A stretch of DNA of 64,000 nt from Pectinophora gossypiella (lineage: Eukaryota; Arthropoda; Insecta; Lepidoptera; Gelechiidae), in assembly GCF_024362695.1 (NCBI RefSeq), contig NC_065408.1, positions 16,551,518 to 16,615,517 on the forward strand, written 5' to 3'. The notes beneath the pieces are model-generated. The model saw nothing but the letters and a program-made list of their open reading frames with translations. It did not search any database and had not been told where the DNA came from. Below are positions 1 to 11,500 of the stretch, piece after piece. The number at the start of each line of letters is the position of its first letter. The first letter of the stretch is position 1. The position numbers were made by a program, and so were the translations under genes.

Positions 1-599
1 TATATATGATCTCGTAGTTTTTGTTCTACCGATAGGTACTAGTTAGGCGAGGTTTCCTTTATGGCACTAAATTTATAATACATATGAACAGCTTCATCAA
101 TTAATAGCTGGTCAACTATATATTTATTTCAAATTGAACAAATTTTGTTAAAAAAGCCCCTTTGTTTTTTTTTTTCATAGAGGCGGCGATCTTAAACCGG
201 TGCCTTCCTGCTTCCGAATCAGTTCCTATAAAATCTTCTCAGATACTAATAAATAAGTTATTTCAAAATGGATTATTGGCATCTGCCATTAAAATTTCGG
301 TTACGTAAGAGCTTAGGTAATTAATTAATTAGAAGTTTCAGATAATTACGAAATATCTTTCGCATGCCTGATTCATGTTTGATAACAATGTTTATTACGT
401 CTAACCCTAATTGGAGCTCCAAAATAGTACTCGCGACCAAATAATAAAAAAAACTTGAAAATAAAATGAAGAAAAGAAAAATTATCAAAAAACATTTTAT
501 AGCACTTATCCATCCTTAGGGAAAATTCTTAATGATCAAAAAAAAATAGGTCAAACTATTGCATAACAAAACACCTGTATCCTCTCTTTCGGATCTCAA
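1..599. other. AT-rich intergenic or intronic stretch
   Basis: No gene, tRNA-like head or clear repeat boundary was recognised. The sequence is AT-rich with short A/T homopolymers. The short open frames here run into the neighbouring CA repeat and show no family resemblance. Confidence 0.5.
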
Positions 600-603
600 A
601 TTA

Positions 604-655
604 ACACACACACAGCCACACACACACACAAACATACAAATACAAACACGCACAC
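604..655. repeat. (CA)n microsatellite, imperfect
   Basis: Imperfect CA dinucleotide repeat with ACAT/ACAA interruptions. Open frames across it are artefacts of the repeat. Confidence 0.9.
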
Positions 656-657
656 TA

Positions 658-1140
658 ATTAAAGAGCCATGCTCCCGTCGGTGTAGCATTATCCATGCTA
701 CTTTTTTAAGTGAAAATAGGGCAGTAGTTTCCCTCTTGCCTTCCGCCACGCAGTACTCTGTCTAACGCGAGTGGGATGGCGCCCAGAGTAGTCTACTTCA
801 AAGCCGTACTAAGACTCCTGTCCTGCGCCTCTGAATAGTACTGCCGGTTACTGCTGCCCTCTGTCAGGTTACAGTCCCTGTGACTCGCCCCTTCCATCCT
901 ACATTGCCGTACCGATGGCTCCTATCTCCGCCTCTACAACCGTTTAGGTTTTTACTCGTATCTCGGGCCAAGGGTTCGACATTATACCCCGTAGGTCTGG
1001 GTCCCTATCTGAACTCAGCCACCATCTCACTCCGGCCTACAGAAGTAAGAGGCGCCGACCCCCGCGGCAAGGACGCGCCGAACAGGAATTGCCCCAGTGG
1101 AGGGCAGAGAAGATGACTCTGTCCCCCCTAGGGCCAGGTT
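658..1140 (-). mobile_element. Repeat family F, LINE/SINE-type 3' part
   Basis: Bases 658-846 match, in inverted orientation, the copy at 43897-44093 over about 190 bp with scattered differences. That copy ends in a GATGATGAT tail, so this one reads 3' to 5' on the plus strand. Bases 847-1140 are GC-rich and probably the 5' continuation of the same element, but no second copy is present here to prove it. Coding status is unknown. Confidence 0.6.
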
Positions 1141-1317
1141 AATGGCTCAAATGATTATACGGAATCTCATTTGAATCGGTTAAGCGTTTATAGCATGAAA
1201 CAGCAACAGACAGAGTTGCTTTCGAATACTTTCGAATTTAATACTACACCTTTTACTTAAAACTTAATACCTGCTTATTTAATACTTTTGAATACCTATT
1301 AGTATCTCCATCTTTAT

Positions 1318-1575
1318 TTAAGAGCTGCGCTCTTGTCGGTGGAATAATCGCCATTCCTCTCTTCTTCCCGCCAAAACCTTCATCTCCTGATACGACACGA
1401 CCTGCACCTTCTCTTTTCTTTGTTTCATAAATGTTCTCCTAGGTCTACCCCTTCCTCTCTTCCCTTCAATTTTTCCTTCTATAATGTTTGTTATAAATGA
1501 ATCGTGTCGTATCAGGTGGCCAATCATATTTCCTCTCCGGTTCTCTATAGTCTTCAATATGGTTCTCTTTTTTTC
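1318..1575 (-). pseudogene. RTE-like LINE C-terminal fragment
   Basis: Minus-strand frame of about 79 codons that closely matches a plus-strand frame at 27138-27374 (shared residues include GHLIRHDSF, EGKIEGKRGRGRPR and a C-terminal HRQERSS). A Gly-Arg-Pro-Arg block near the end followed by a Trp-containing tail is typical of the extreme C-terminus of RTE-type LINE ORF2 proteins. The fragment is 5' truncated and has no reverse transcriptase core, so it is a dead copy. Confidence 0.7.
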
Positions 1576-2400
1576 AATATGGTACCTATTAGTATAAGAT
1601 TGTGGGTAAATTCAGCAATAGACACACGTTCTCTTAACTCTTTTGGAGCTCGACAATTGGCTAGTTTCCAACTAATCAAATCAGTTACTTTTTACTAAAC
1701 GTAAAAACACGAAATTGTTCTGGAATTTGTATGAAAAAGCACAATGTGACGTCATAGAAAAACTTAATAAAATGTCGAACTTGTCATCTAGGCACGCGGG
1801 AGCGTGTCAAGCCAAGTTCAGCAAGTAACAGAACTGGCGAGCATCACCGTATGTAATAATACACGAACCATTTGGAGACGCTTTTGTATTTATTATTTTC
1901 TTGATTAAAATTCATAAATAAGTTAAATAGAACAAAGAAAATGTTTTTCATTAGTTTTAGATCTGTCTTTATTTAGTAATCAGAATTTCATAATTTATCT
2001 TGAACCTAGTACACGACCCAATTACTGTCTCCATCATTGGACATCCATTTCGCGTTTAATATCACAAACGCCTAAGTAGTACAAATTGACCCTGTCCGGA
2101 ATTGATGGTCCTGGCCATTACCCTACAAAGAGGGTAACTTGGATCGTCTCTGTCGCCAAACTTAAATAAATTGATACCAATACTTTCCCGGGTATCTTAT
2201 TGAACTCGCTTACGCCCGCAAAGAAAACGCCGATATTGCGGGACCAAATCCAATTTGGCACCTCATCTCAACATATTCAGAACAAAACTGTTTTTGTATT
2301 TCGGGCCAAACGTGAAAATATTTGTTGTCAAAGGATATATCTAAGTATTTACCTGAAATACCCTCTTTTGATAACACAAAGCGTCGTAAATGGTCCTCAT
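1576..2400. other. No recognisable feature
   Basis: Unique-looking AT-rich sequence. A minus-strand open frame over 2210-2464 is partly made of a SINE D remnant and shows no domain. Confidence 0.4.
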
Positions 2401-2401
2401 C

Positions 2402-2702
2402 TAACCTAAAGATATTAACAGGTCCAATTTTCTGCAGAAGCGATTGGAGAAAGTAACCCAGCATTGGAATTTATATGCATACCGTGGTCAGATCAAGGAT
2501 ATTTTAAAGAAAAGCCAGGTCAAGAATACTCTAAACCGGCGAGCATGCATGAAATGTTTTCTGAGAGTGGCAGAAGCGAAATTGGTGAGTAGATAAGAGT
2601 GCCAATCTGACCTTCCAACCGGAAATTCTTCTTCTATCGTGTGGATTGTGATGTGGATGACCAACTACAGCAACTCTAGTGTCAGAGTTACTATTGAGCC
2701 GA
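2402..2702 (-). mobile_element. Patchwork of SINE D and SINE A remnants
   Basis: 2402-2444 and about 2601-2620 match two adjacent parts of SINE D (minus orientation), separated by about 155 bp of unrelated sequence. 2628-2702 matches the 3' end of SINE A in minus orientation (CTTCTATCGTGTGGATTGTG). These are old, diverged fragments. Confidence 0.5.
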
Positions 2703-2824
2703 AGTATTGAGTTTTACTAAAAGTTGAAAATTCCTTGCAAAGTAAATATAAAAACATTGGACGTGTCGGATGACGTCAGCTGGGTTATCCTTGAAAATGC
2801 TAGCTGTCAGTTTTGAGCATACCT

Positions 2825-2983
2825 GGGGGGCTAAAATGGCCACATAAAAGCAATTCATCTAAAAAAGCAATGTTGCAATTTGACATTTGCGCATACAAAA
2901 GTAAGTGTGCAATGCAAACAAATGTCAAATAGCAATATTGCTTTCTTAGATGAATTGCTTCGATGTGGCCACTTTAAACCCCC
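2825..2983. mobile_element. MITE family G, copy 1
   Basis: Palindromic element of about 159 bp. The ends GGGGGGCTAAAATGGCCAC and GTGGCCACTTTAAACCCCC are inverted repeats, followed inward by a matching pair around GCAATTCATCTAA. Related copies lie at 45631-45791 (full) and 32619-32740 (partial). There is no coding capacity. The superfamily is not determined. Confidence 0.8.
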
Positions 2984-3065
2984 TGGTGTGCTTATACTAT
3001 GGTTTCTATGAAGTTTCCGGAACGTGTCATAACTTCGAACTCGTGACGCTACGTCTGACGTGACC

Positions 3066-3221
3066 GTACATGGTCACGAGCATTAATAATAATATGTATA
3101 CACTTTGGTACCATGTCACATTAACTTTTTTGACAAATTGAACTGTCAGTCTCACTAAATGTCAAATATGTTAGTGCGACAGAGTCCTAAAGTGGGTACA
3201 TTATATTGCTCATGACTGTAC
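3066..3221. mobile_element. MITE family H, copy 1
   Basis: About 155 bp with short terminal inverted repeats of the form GTACaGTCAtGAG. Other copies lie at 17044-17188, 25818-25965 (inverted) and 58391-58542. The 58 kb copy interrupts another repeat at a TA, which suggests a Tc1/mariner-like target, but no transposase is present. Confidence 0.8.
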
Positions 3222-3327
3222 GTTCGTCACTAGTCTACAATAGTCACGTCAAAACTTCTCATTAGCCCATTTGTCTACTAAACCTTTTGTCTGGCTCCAT
3301 ATTGGCAGTTGAGTCAAGTTGTTTACC

Positions 3328-3345
3328 TAACCTAACCTAACATTT
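3328..3345. repeat. Three CCTAA units
   Basis: Three tandem CCTAA pentamers, the insect telomere motif (TTAGG) read on the other strand. The run is too short to mean more than chance or a minor interstitial repeat. Confidence 0.5.
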
Positions 3346-4640
3346 GACTGTTTACCTGCGTAAACCAATTACTGAGCTTTCACAAAGGGACGTTTCGTTC
3401 ATAGAAAAGAATTAAAAGTAGGATTTTAAGTAGTAGGCATTTGGTACCTACTTAGTTCATCTTGAGATGGATATACTTGGGTCTAACTCAATTGACTACT
3501 TGGTAGTTGTAACAATAAAATTTGAAATATGTCGGAAATGGTAGTTTATCATTTAACGAAAATTACCCAATAGTTTTTTTTTATTATGATAAATTTAAAA
3601 TATTTTATTTTTACAAAATAAAGATGCGATTTATTATCTGTGTATTACAATACCCGAAACACGGGCGGCCATGATTGAGCTTCGTAATACGTCACGTTTC
3701 AAGCTATACTGTTTAACAGTTCCTTTGCTTATCACTGGGCGAAATGTCACGTGACCAGCTGTTTTCGTGCGAAATAAGAAATTAATGACGAAAATTATGT
3801 TTTTTTTTCTATTATATAAAGCTTTTCTGAATAATAACTTTAAGAGGTCTAAATGTGGCATATAGAATGAACACAGGATGTTTTAACTCCTTATATTTAA
3901 ACAAAATCCTCTAACCCGACGGATCTCGCACCAAAGAAAATCAAATCAAATCAAAAACAAAGACTCCCCTTTCTTACTTTTTAAAACAGCCTTACGTTCC
4001 ATTCATTAACCATCCTCCTTTCATACCATTAACAATCAAATTCCCATTCATTATCCACAGTGTTCTCAATTTCCTACATAAAATCAGAATTTGTATTTTT
4101 TTTTGAATACTTATCCGAAAACTGTCAAGTACCCAATTGGGAATTTAGTAGTGAGTTGTGGTAAACGATTTCTTTGCCTTGGGAAATGCGTTAGGCATAC
4201 CATAATATACTAACTCTGACACCAGGGTTGACTCACACGATAGAAGATACCATGCCGGGAACATGAGGTGGTTATGCGGGACTCTCCAGTTGGAGACACC
4301 CGGTATACCCACTAAAACCCAACGGTGTTCCTGTTTGCACGAATTGACAGAACGCGGGGGCATGCGAGCATTCGTCCGCATACCTGTCGGTAGTCGTCCG
4401 TTTTCAGACCCTGTCCTAGTGCATTTGATTAGGTCACACTTGAACGCTCCTTGTTAAGCAGTGTGCTAGGAATACATTCGCTAAAGAGAGCGCCGTGTGA
4501 AATCTGCCAAAACATGCTTACCGTTTTAAGGATTGGGAAAGCTACATAACTTTGTTGAACGTTTATTTATGTGGGTAAAATCACAATGAACAGCGTAACA
4601 GATCGATCGAAGCCGAATTTTAAAATAGTTTATATAACTA
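3346..4640. other. Mostly featureless; small SINE A remnant
   Basis: No gene seen. Bases 4205-4245 resemble the 3' end of SINE A (ACACCAGGGTTGA followed by CACACGATAGAAG). The rest, including the GC-richer 4250-4500 part, matches nothing else in the window. Confidence 0.4.
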
Positions 4641-4642
4641 AC

Positions 4643-4957
4643 AGCCTCCGTGGTCTAGTGGTTAGAGCTCACGATCTGGAGGTCCAGGTTCGATTCCCGA
4701 TGGGGACATTGTCGAAATCACTTTGTGAAACTGTCTTTTGTTTGGTAAGGACTTTTCAGGCTTGAATCACCTGATTGTCCGAAAAAGTAAGATGATTCCG
4801 TTAAGCCGTTGGTCCTGGCTGTTAGCCGTAAAGACACCTCCACCAACCCGCATTGGAGCAGCGTGGTGGAGTATGCTCCATACCCCCTCCGGTTGATTGA
4901 GGGAAGGCCTGTGCCCAGCAGTGGGACGTATATAGGCAGTTCATGTTGTTATGTTAT
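4643..4957 (+). mobile_element. SINE B copy, plus strand
   Basis: tRNA-derived head with box A-like TGGTCTAGTGGTTAGAG and box B-like GGTTCGATTCC. A body with the GTTAAGCCGTTGGTCC core follows, then the GTGGTGGAGTATGCTCC segment and the tail GCCTGTGCCCAGCAGTGGGA. The GTGCTTCGGAAGGCAC part of the core is deleted here. Minus-strand sister copies are at 22224-22558, 29825-30154 and 43436-43772. Confidence 0.9.
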
Positions 4958-5272
4958 ATTGTTCAGAAATTATTCTGTTTCTACTTAAACTTGAGTAAAA
5001 ACTAGACAAGTAGCGCCAAATTTTGTCATTCCTACCTCCAAGTTACATGGTTATGCGTGTAATAAGCAATAACATAATGTTACACCAATGATAATAAGGG
5101 TTAATTTAGTCACGCGGCTTTTACGTGATTGTAATTATTCAAATGTACTGTTTGTTTAACTCCATAATAAAAGGAGATGCATTAGAAATTACACAAAAGG
5201 CATTGGGTTCCATCGGCATTTCAAAGCAATATACCCACATTTTGTGCTTCTACTTTGTTCAATGTACACTCC

Positions 5273-5591
5273 CTCCGTGGTCCAGTGGTTGAGCGTTGGG
5301 CTGTCCTGAGGTCCCGGGTTCGATTCCCGGTGGGGGCATATCACAAAAATTACTTTGTAGTCCCTAGTTTGGTTAGGACATCAACTGGCTGATCACCAGA
5401 TTGTCAGAAAATAAAATGATGCGTGCTTCGGAAGGCACGTTAAGCCGTTGGTCCCGGTTACTAATTACTGATGTAAATAAGTTGTCGTTACATGAGCCAT
5501 GTCAGGGGCCTTTGGCGGCTCAATAGTAAACCGGACACCAGGGTTGATGAGGTTTGTAATCCACCGTACAACCCACACGATAGAAGAAGAG
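5273..5591 (+). mobile_element. SINE A copy with target-site duplication
   Basis: Full-length tRNA-derived SINE with a TGGTCCAGTGGTTGAGCG box A, GGTTCGATTCC box B, the GTGCTTCGGAAGGCACG core and an ACACGATAGAAGAAGA 3' end. It is flanked by a perfect 12-bp direct repeat, AATGTACACTCC, at 5261-5272 and 5592-5603, which defines the insertion exactly. Confidence 0.95.
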
Positions 5592-5909
5592 AATGTACAC
5601 TCCAGGCTCTTGTTATGACCTACTGTTTGCTCATATTTTAAAACTGTGTCATTGGGTTTTGTTACATTTACGGAACCGTAGCCAAAACAAAGCTATATTG
5701 TATTCACACAACCCAACCTAATCTATAAAACGGCAATAAAGCGGTCAATTTATAAATTGAATATTTACGCAATGAATCTTAATCTTTTATTAACACGTTC
5801 AATTTTATTTGGTTTGACCGGTCAATGTAAATATATCATTTCCGTCGATTGAACGGTGTTTGTAGACTTTACTTAGGAGCCGATTAAAGAACATGGTGAA
5901 AAAACCGGT

Positions 5910-5982
5910 CCTGTCAAATCTTCAGGTTAGGTTAGCGGACCCTGTGAAAATCGGGATAATACTAGGGAGTTGATGATGATAA
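5910..5982 (+). mobile_element. SINE D 3' fragment
   Basis: Matches the SINE D end (CCTGTCAAATCTTCAGGTTA then GCGGACCCTGTGAAAA and GGGATAATACTAGGGAG) followed by a GATGATGAT tail. The 5' part is missing. Confidence 0.8.
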
Positions 5983-6333
5983 TAAATTATGATATTTTAA
6001 ACTTTGAATTGAATTTGAGTTCTATGTTTAAGTTACTTACTCTTTGCTTTATTTATTTTTGTGAATTTGTGCACAATAAGTATGATATTTACTCCTTTAA
6101 GTACCTACACAATAATGTTTATTGACTCATAGAACTAACTACGTAATATCATTGAAGAAATATTTAAGAAAAAAATAGGTATTTTTAAGAAACTATAAAA
6201 GGACAATTAAAACATCTATACTTATAATAAATCTGTAGAGAGGTCAATTCTGTACATTAAATATTTTTTCAAAATAACTATCAGGGGGTGATAAGTGGTC
6301 GATACTGATGCCAAAAATGCAATCAGTAAAAAT

Positions 6334-6339
<6 letters not shown>

Positions 6340-6373
<34 letters not shown>
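6340..6373. repeat. (TGTC)n microsatellite
   Basis: About eight tandem TGTC units inside the Helitron-type element, followed by the GGACGGATTTTAATGAAACT segment common in such elements. Confidence 0.9.
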
Positions 6374-6374
<1 letters not shown>

Positions 6375-6496
6375 ATGTTCCTTATAGAAACAAAACCTAC
6401 TGGACGGATTTTAATGAAACTTGGTACAATTATTCTTCACACTCCTGGACAGGTTATAGTTTACTTTTCATCACGCTACAATCAATAGGAGCAGAG

Positions 6497-8420
6497 TAGT
6501 GAAGGGAAATTCTTTTGTATGAAAAATCTAAACCACTCAAGTTAGACGTTTGAAATTTGGCATGCAGGTACCTTAGATACCGTAGAGGTATACTAAGAAA
6601 GGAATTCCCGAAAATCTTACGGGAACGGGAATTAGCGGGAAAATCCTTTTGTATGAAAAATCTAAACCACTCAAGTTAGACGTTTGAAATTTGGCATGCA
6701 GGTACCTTAGATACCGTAGAGGTGTACTAAGAAAGGAATTCCCGAAATTCCCACGGGAACGGGAATTAGCGGGAAAATCCTTTTGTATGAAAAATCTAAA
6801 CCACTCAAGTTAGACGTTTGAAATTTGGCAAGCAGATACCTTGAGTACCGTAGAGGTGCACTAAGAAAGGAATTCCCGAAATTCCCACGAGAACGGGAAT
6901 TAGCGGGAAAATCCTTTTGTATGAAAAATCTAAACCACTCAAGTTAGACCTTTGAAATTTGTCATGCAGGTACCTTAGGTACCGTGGAGGTGCACTAAGA
7001 AAGGAATTCCCGAAATTCCCACGGGAACGCGAATTAACGGGAAAATCCTTTTGTATGAAAAATCTAAACCACTCAAGTTAGACGTTTGAAATTTGGCATG
7101 CAGGTACTTTAGTAAACTTAAAGCTTAGTTGCAACAGGATATTACAAAATTCCCACGGGAACGGTAGTTAGCGGGAAAATCCTTTTGTATGAAAAATCTA
7201 AACCACTCAAGTTAGACAATTGAAATTTGGCATGCAAGTACCTTAAGTACCGTAGAGGTGCACTAAGAAAGGAATTCCCAAAATTCTCACGGGAACGGGA
7301 ATTAGCGGGAAAATCCTTTTGTATGAAAAATCTAAACCACTCAAGTTAGACGTTTGAAATTTGGCATGCAGATACCTTAAGTACCGTAGTGGTGCACTAA
7401 GAAAGGAATTCCCGAAATTCCCACGAGAACGGGAATTAGCGGGAAAATCCTTTTGTATGAAAAATCTAAACCACTCAAGTTAGACGTTTGAAATTTGGCA
7501 TGCAGGTACTGTAGTAAACTTAAAGCTTAGTTGCAACTGGATATTACAAAATTCCCACGGGAACGGTAGTTAGCGGGAAAAAACATTTGTATGAAAAAAT
7601 CAAATCTAAATAAAAGGAGAAACTGACTGACTCAGTGACTGACATATATCAACGCATAGCCTGAACGGCTAAACGTAGGCATTTGAAATTTGGAAGGGAC
7701 ATAGCTTAGGTACCGTAGAGGTGCACTAAGAAAGGAATTCCCAAAATTCTCACGGGAACGGGAATTAGCGGGAAAATCCTTTTGTATGAAAAATCTAAAC
7801 CACTCAAGTTAGACCTTTGAAATTTGTCATGCAGGTACCTTAGGTACCGTGGAGGTGCACTAAGAAAGGAATTCACAAATTCCCACGGGAACGCGAATTA
7901 ACGGGAAAATCCTTTTGTATGAAAAATCTAAACCACTCAAGTTAGACGTTTGAAATTTGGCATGCAGGTACTTTAGTAAACTTAAAGCTTAGTTGCAACA
8001 GGATATTACAAAATTCCCACGGGAACGGTAGTTAGCGGGAAAAAACATTTGTATGAAAAAATCAAATCTAAATAAAAAAGAGAAACTGACTGACTCAGTG
8101 ACTGACATATATCAACGCATAGCCTGAACGGCTAAACGTAGGCATTTGAAATTTGGAAGGGACATAGCTTAGGTACCGTAGAGGTGCACTAAGAAAGGAA
8201 TTCCCGGAATTCCCACGGCAACGGAAATTAGCGGGAAAATCTTTTTGTATGAAAAATCTAAACCGCTTAAGTTAGACGCTTGAAATTTGGCATGCAGGTA
8301 CCTTAGTTAACTTAAAGCTTAGTTGCAACAGGATATTGCAAAATTCCCACGGAAACGGGAGTTAGTGGGAAAAAAACATTTGTATGAAAAAATGAAACCG
8401 CGTAAGATAGATATTTTCAA
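6497..8420 (+). repeat. Minisatellite inside the Helitron, ~130-140 bp units
   Basis: About fourteen imperfect units, each with a GTATGAAAAATCTAAACCAC motif, a TTGAAATTTGGCATGCAG motif and an AAGGAATTCCC/GGGAACGG palindromic patch. A second unit type carries AAAGCTTAGTTGCAAC, and a longer one adds a CTGACTGACTCAGTGACTGA segment. One composite block is duplicated with a 462-bp shift (for example 7513 versus 7975), so a higher-order repeat sits on the basic unit. No coding function is seen. Confidence 0.85.
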
Positions 8421-8605
8421 TTCAATTAAATTATTTATTGCATTCCATGTAGTACAATAGGGTGTTACATAGGCATAGGAACTAAAACATGGACCCTATA
8501 GGGCACAGCAACGTTGAAGGGAAGAGAGGAAGTGTGTATTAAAATTAAAACTCAATGAACAATCAATTAAAAAAAAAAACAATTCAATCAATTGATTCAA
8601 TCTAG
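8418..8605 (-). mobile_element. LINE-tail insertion within the Helitron repeat
   Basis: Interrupts a repeat unit just after AGATAGATATTTTCAAT. The inserted sequence begins ATTTATTGCATTCCATG, resembling LINE 3' tails read on the minus strand (compare 13806-13925). CAATTCAAT-type repeats flank it and could be the target duplication. Confidence 0.5.
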
Positions 8606-8789
8606 CACGCATGCATACCTTAGTAAATATAAAGTTTATTTTTGGCTGTATTTTGAAAAATGGGAGTTATTGGGAAAAAAAAATGTACTTATGAAAAAAT
8701 CTAAACTGCATAAGTATGCACTCCCACACACACAAAGATCTCTCTCTTATATAACACGCCACGCGGACGAAGTCGCGGGCAAAAGCTAG

Positions 8790-9142
8790 TTTATAATATA
8801 AACTCACGACTATTAATTTGATAATAATATTTTTTATTTATTTAAAGTTATGGAATCTCTAAAATTAGCTTACCTCCAAAGAGCATTTAAAATACGAACA
8901 TAGAAAAGCACTTAAGACCTAAATTATGATTTATGCCCAGAGCTCGAACTTACAAAGATCTAATACTTTCGAAGTAACAGTAAGTTAGATACGAATATTG
9001 TTACCACAGATTCATAGCAATAGCTAATTACGCTAATGAGATGCAACTGAAAAAAAAACTGGCTCACTCTTCGATAAGTAGTTAAATCCCATGAGGACTA
9101 GTGTTCTGCATTTACGTCGAGTTATATTTACTGTGTAGGACC
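8790..9142. other. No recognisable feature
   Basis: AT-rich sequence between the Helitron end and a SINE A fragment. No coding signal or repeat match seen. Confidence 0.4.
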
Positions 9143-9320
9143 AATCTTCTTCTATCGTGTGGATTGTGAGCTGGATTACCAACCACATCAACCCTGGCGT
9201 CAGGGTTGCTATTGGGCCGCCAAAGGCCCAAGGGCCTAGCAAGGGACATGGCTTATGTAACGACTACTAACTTACATCAGTAATTAGTAACCGGACCAGG
9301 CGTAACGTGCCTTCCGAAGC
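9143..9320 (-). mobile_element. SINE A 3' half, minus strand
   Basis: Reads from the CTTCTTCTATCGTGTGG end through the GGGCCGCCAAAGG segment to the CGTGCCTTCCGAAGC core, where it stops. The tRNA-like head is missing. Confidence 0.85.
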
Positions 9321-9372
9321 TAAATTTTCATCAATATTTTGGCCCTCAGGCATCTACTGGGAGTCATTGGTC

Positions 9373-9692
9373 GGCCCCCTTGGTCCAGTGGTTTGAGCGT
9401 TTGGCTCACGATCCGGAGGTCCCGGGATCAAATCCCGATGGAGACACATCATGAAAATCACTTTGTGATTCTTAGTTTGGTTATAAATAGGGCATTACCG
9501 GCTGATCATCTAAGTGTTCGAAAGAAAGATAGTATGTGCTTCGGAACGCACGTTAAGCCGTTGGTTACTACTTACTGATGTAAGTGAGTAATCGTTACAT
9601 GAGTCATGTCAGGGGCCTTTGGCTCAATAATAATGACACCAGGGTTGCTGTGGTTGGTAATCCACCTCACAATCCACACGATAGAAGAAGAT
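9373..9692 (+). mobile_element. SINE A copy
   Basis: Nearly complete copy: TTGGTCCAGTGGTTTGAGCG box A, box B region GGGATCAAATCCCG (degenerate), the core with GTTAAGCCGTTGG, and the CACACGATAGAAGAAG end. The diverged box B suggests an old copy. Confidence 0.9.
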
Positions 9693-10956
9693 ATACTTTC
9701 ACCTTTCAGCCCTTTCGGAAATACAGGCGTGATGCTTGGTTGTGTATGATCCCATGAAAAGTTATGCAAACATCCACTACGGCATATGAAGTGTATCTTT
9801 TCAAACTCTTAATAGGGAAATGTATCAGAAATAGCCCATCATAGATACATAGCTAACATAGCTTTGAGATTGAAACCCCATTAAAACGGAGTTCCAATAG
9901 CTTTACAATATGAAAGAGACGGCAGTAACGGTCAAACCACAAGGAGGAAAGACACTGAAATAATATTACATTTTCACGTAAATTTAATTTTAATTTCAAT
10001 ACAAATTAGGAATTGGAAATTAGGAATTAGGAATTTGTATTGAAATTCAAATTATAGATTCGTTCAAGTCAACTTGTAGTGGAGTCAGTAAAGCGTGGAC
10101 TTGCTAACTAACTTCTAACTTGCCGGGAACAGGGCCGCTTGTGATGTTTTTTTTTTCTTTTGTAGTTTAGTTTTTCATATGAAATCAGATTTTTTTAGAG
10201 TGGAGCAAATAAATATTTCGATCATATAAAAAAAATAATTACGCCAAAACGGTTCAGGGAAACTAATTGGAAGCCGTTTCTGTATAGAACCAGAAAAGTA
10301 TTAAATATATAATTATTATAATATGTTAAGTATGGATGATGTATAATGTCGAACACAATGTAAAAATTGTTAACGATTACATAAATAAATAATAAATAAA
10401 TATTTTAAATCAATTTTTCGATGGATGAAAAAAAAATCAAACATTTTTTTTATGGTCTAAATATTGATTTGCACCACTCAAGATGTTTTTGATTTAAAAT
10501 GATATAAAAACTACCCTTACAAAAGAAAAAAAAACATCGAAATCGGACCTGTCCCTGGGAAATTAGAAGTGAAACCCTTCATTGACTCCACTATTGGTAT
10601 ATTTAATGGAATGCGACATTCGACCCGCTTTTGCGTACCCTGTGTTTGTCGCGTTTTGTAGTTTTGATCTCTGAACCGATGATACTTCTATACTATATAC
10701 TATATTCTATACTATATATATATAAGTATTAAATATTATTAGTATATTAATTATAAGTATAATAATAAAATCCACCCTCTTTGAAGAGGTTCCGGGCAGA
10801 TAAAAAAAGAAAAAAATGATGCAGTCGCAAATAGTCCGCATAAAATATATTGTTAAAATATAGTAAGTATAATAAATATAAATTGTATCGCTGACTAATA
10901 ATTAAGTATGTTGTCCTCTCTACGAGTTGCAGTGCCCTTACCGGGTCCATGTTGAT
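9693..10956. other. No gene; AT-rich with a small hairpin
   Basis: No coding or repeat identity, apart from an imperfect palindrome at about 9990-10053 (TTTCAATACAAATT pairing with AATTTGTATTGAAA). Confidence 0.4.
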
Positions 10957-10968
10957 ACTATAATACTT

Positions 10969-11202
10969 CATCATCAGCCCATTAACGTCCCCACTGCTGG
11001 GGCACGGGCCTTCCCTATGGATGGATAGGGAAATCGGGTCTTAAACCATCACGCGGGCCCAGTGCGGATTGATGGTTATTAACGATTGCTAATGCAACCG
11101 GGACCAACGGCTTAACGTGCCTTCCGAAGCACGGAGGAGCTCGAGATGAAAACATTTTTTTTTGTGGTCACCCATCCTATGACCGGCCTTTGCGAAAGCT
11201 GC
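10969..11202 (-). mobile_element. SINE C, 5'-truncated, with target duplication
   Basis: Minus-strand copy from the CATCATCAGCCCATTAACG end to inside the 5S-like region (GGTCACCCATCC, then GGCCTTTGCGAAAG). It is flanked by a perfect 12-bp duplication, ACTATAATACTT, at 10957-10968 and 11203-11214. The truncation is therefore original to the insertion, as expected for incomplete reverse transcription. Confidence 0.95.
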
Positions 11203-11500
11203 ACTATAATACTTACTTCTGTATTTTTATAACACCACAATTTGTACGAACACATGGTCGCAATAAAACATTTCTATTTCTATTTCTAAAAATTTTTAGT
11301 TTTCTACCTTGAATATTACGCAATGCTCCATACAAACTCCTACCTAAATAGCCTATGTCCTTTGTCACTCTCCATCCCTCCAACTATCTCCACTTATAAA
11401 CCACGTCAATTCGTCGCTTCGTTTTGCCGTGAAACGCGGAAAAACAGACAGACACACACATACACTTTCGTGCTTATAATAGTATGGATTAAGGGTTGAG

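Larger units (their letters stand above)
6215..8789 (+). mobile_element. Non-autonomous Helitron-type element
   Basis: The element starts TCTATACTTATAATAAATC after an A (6214) and ends GCAAAAGCTAG before a T (8790). This fits the Helitron signature: 5' TC, 3' CTRR, insertion between A and T, no target duplication. Just inside the 3' end, CGCGGACGAAGTCGCG can form the expected GC-rich hairpin. The interior has a TGTC microsatellite, a long minisatellite and no Rep/helicase coding sequence. A truncated minus-strand relative with the same 3' end lies at 32795-33225. Confidence 0.85.

Noticed and set aside
880..1116. 78-codon plus-strand gene in GC-rich DNA
   Set aside because: Lies in repeat family F on the opposite strand and has no domain.
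3328..3345. Interstitial telomere repeat
   Set aside because: Only three CCTAA units, well within chance for AT-rich sequence.
5273..5350. tRNA genes at SINE heads (also at 13948, 19327, 27538, 32187, 44829)
   Set aside because: Box A and B are present, but the sequences do not fold as a full cloverleaf, lack a proper acceptor stem and continue directly into SINE bodies with target duplications.
6497..8420. CRISPR-like regular array
   Set aside because: Units are long, contiguous, diverged from each other and lie inside a eukaryotic Helitron-type element; there are no short repeats with unique spacers.
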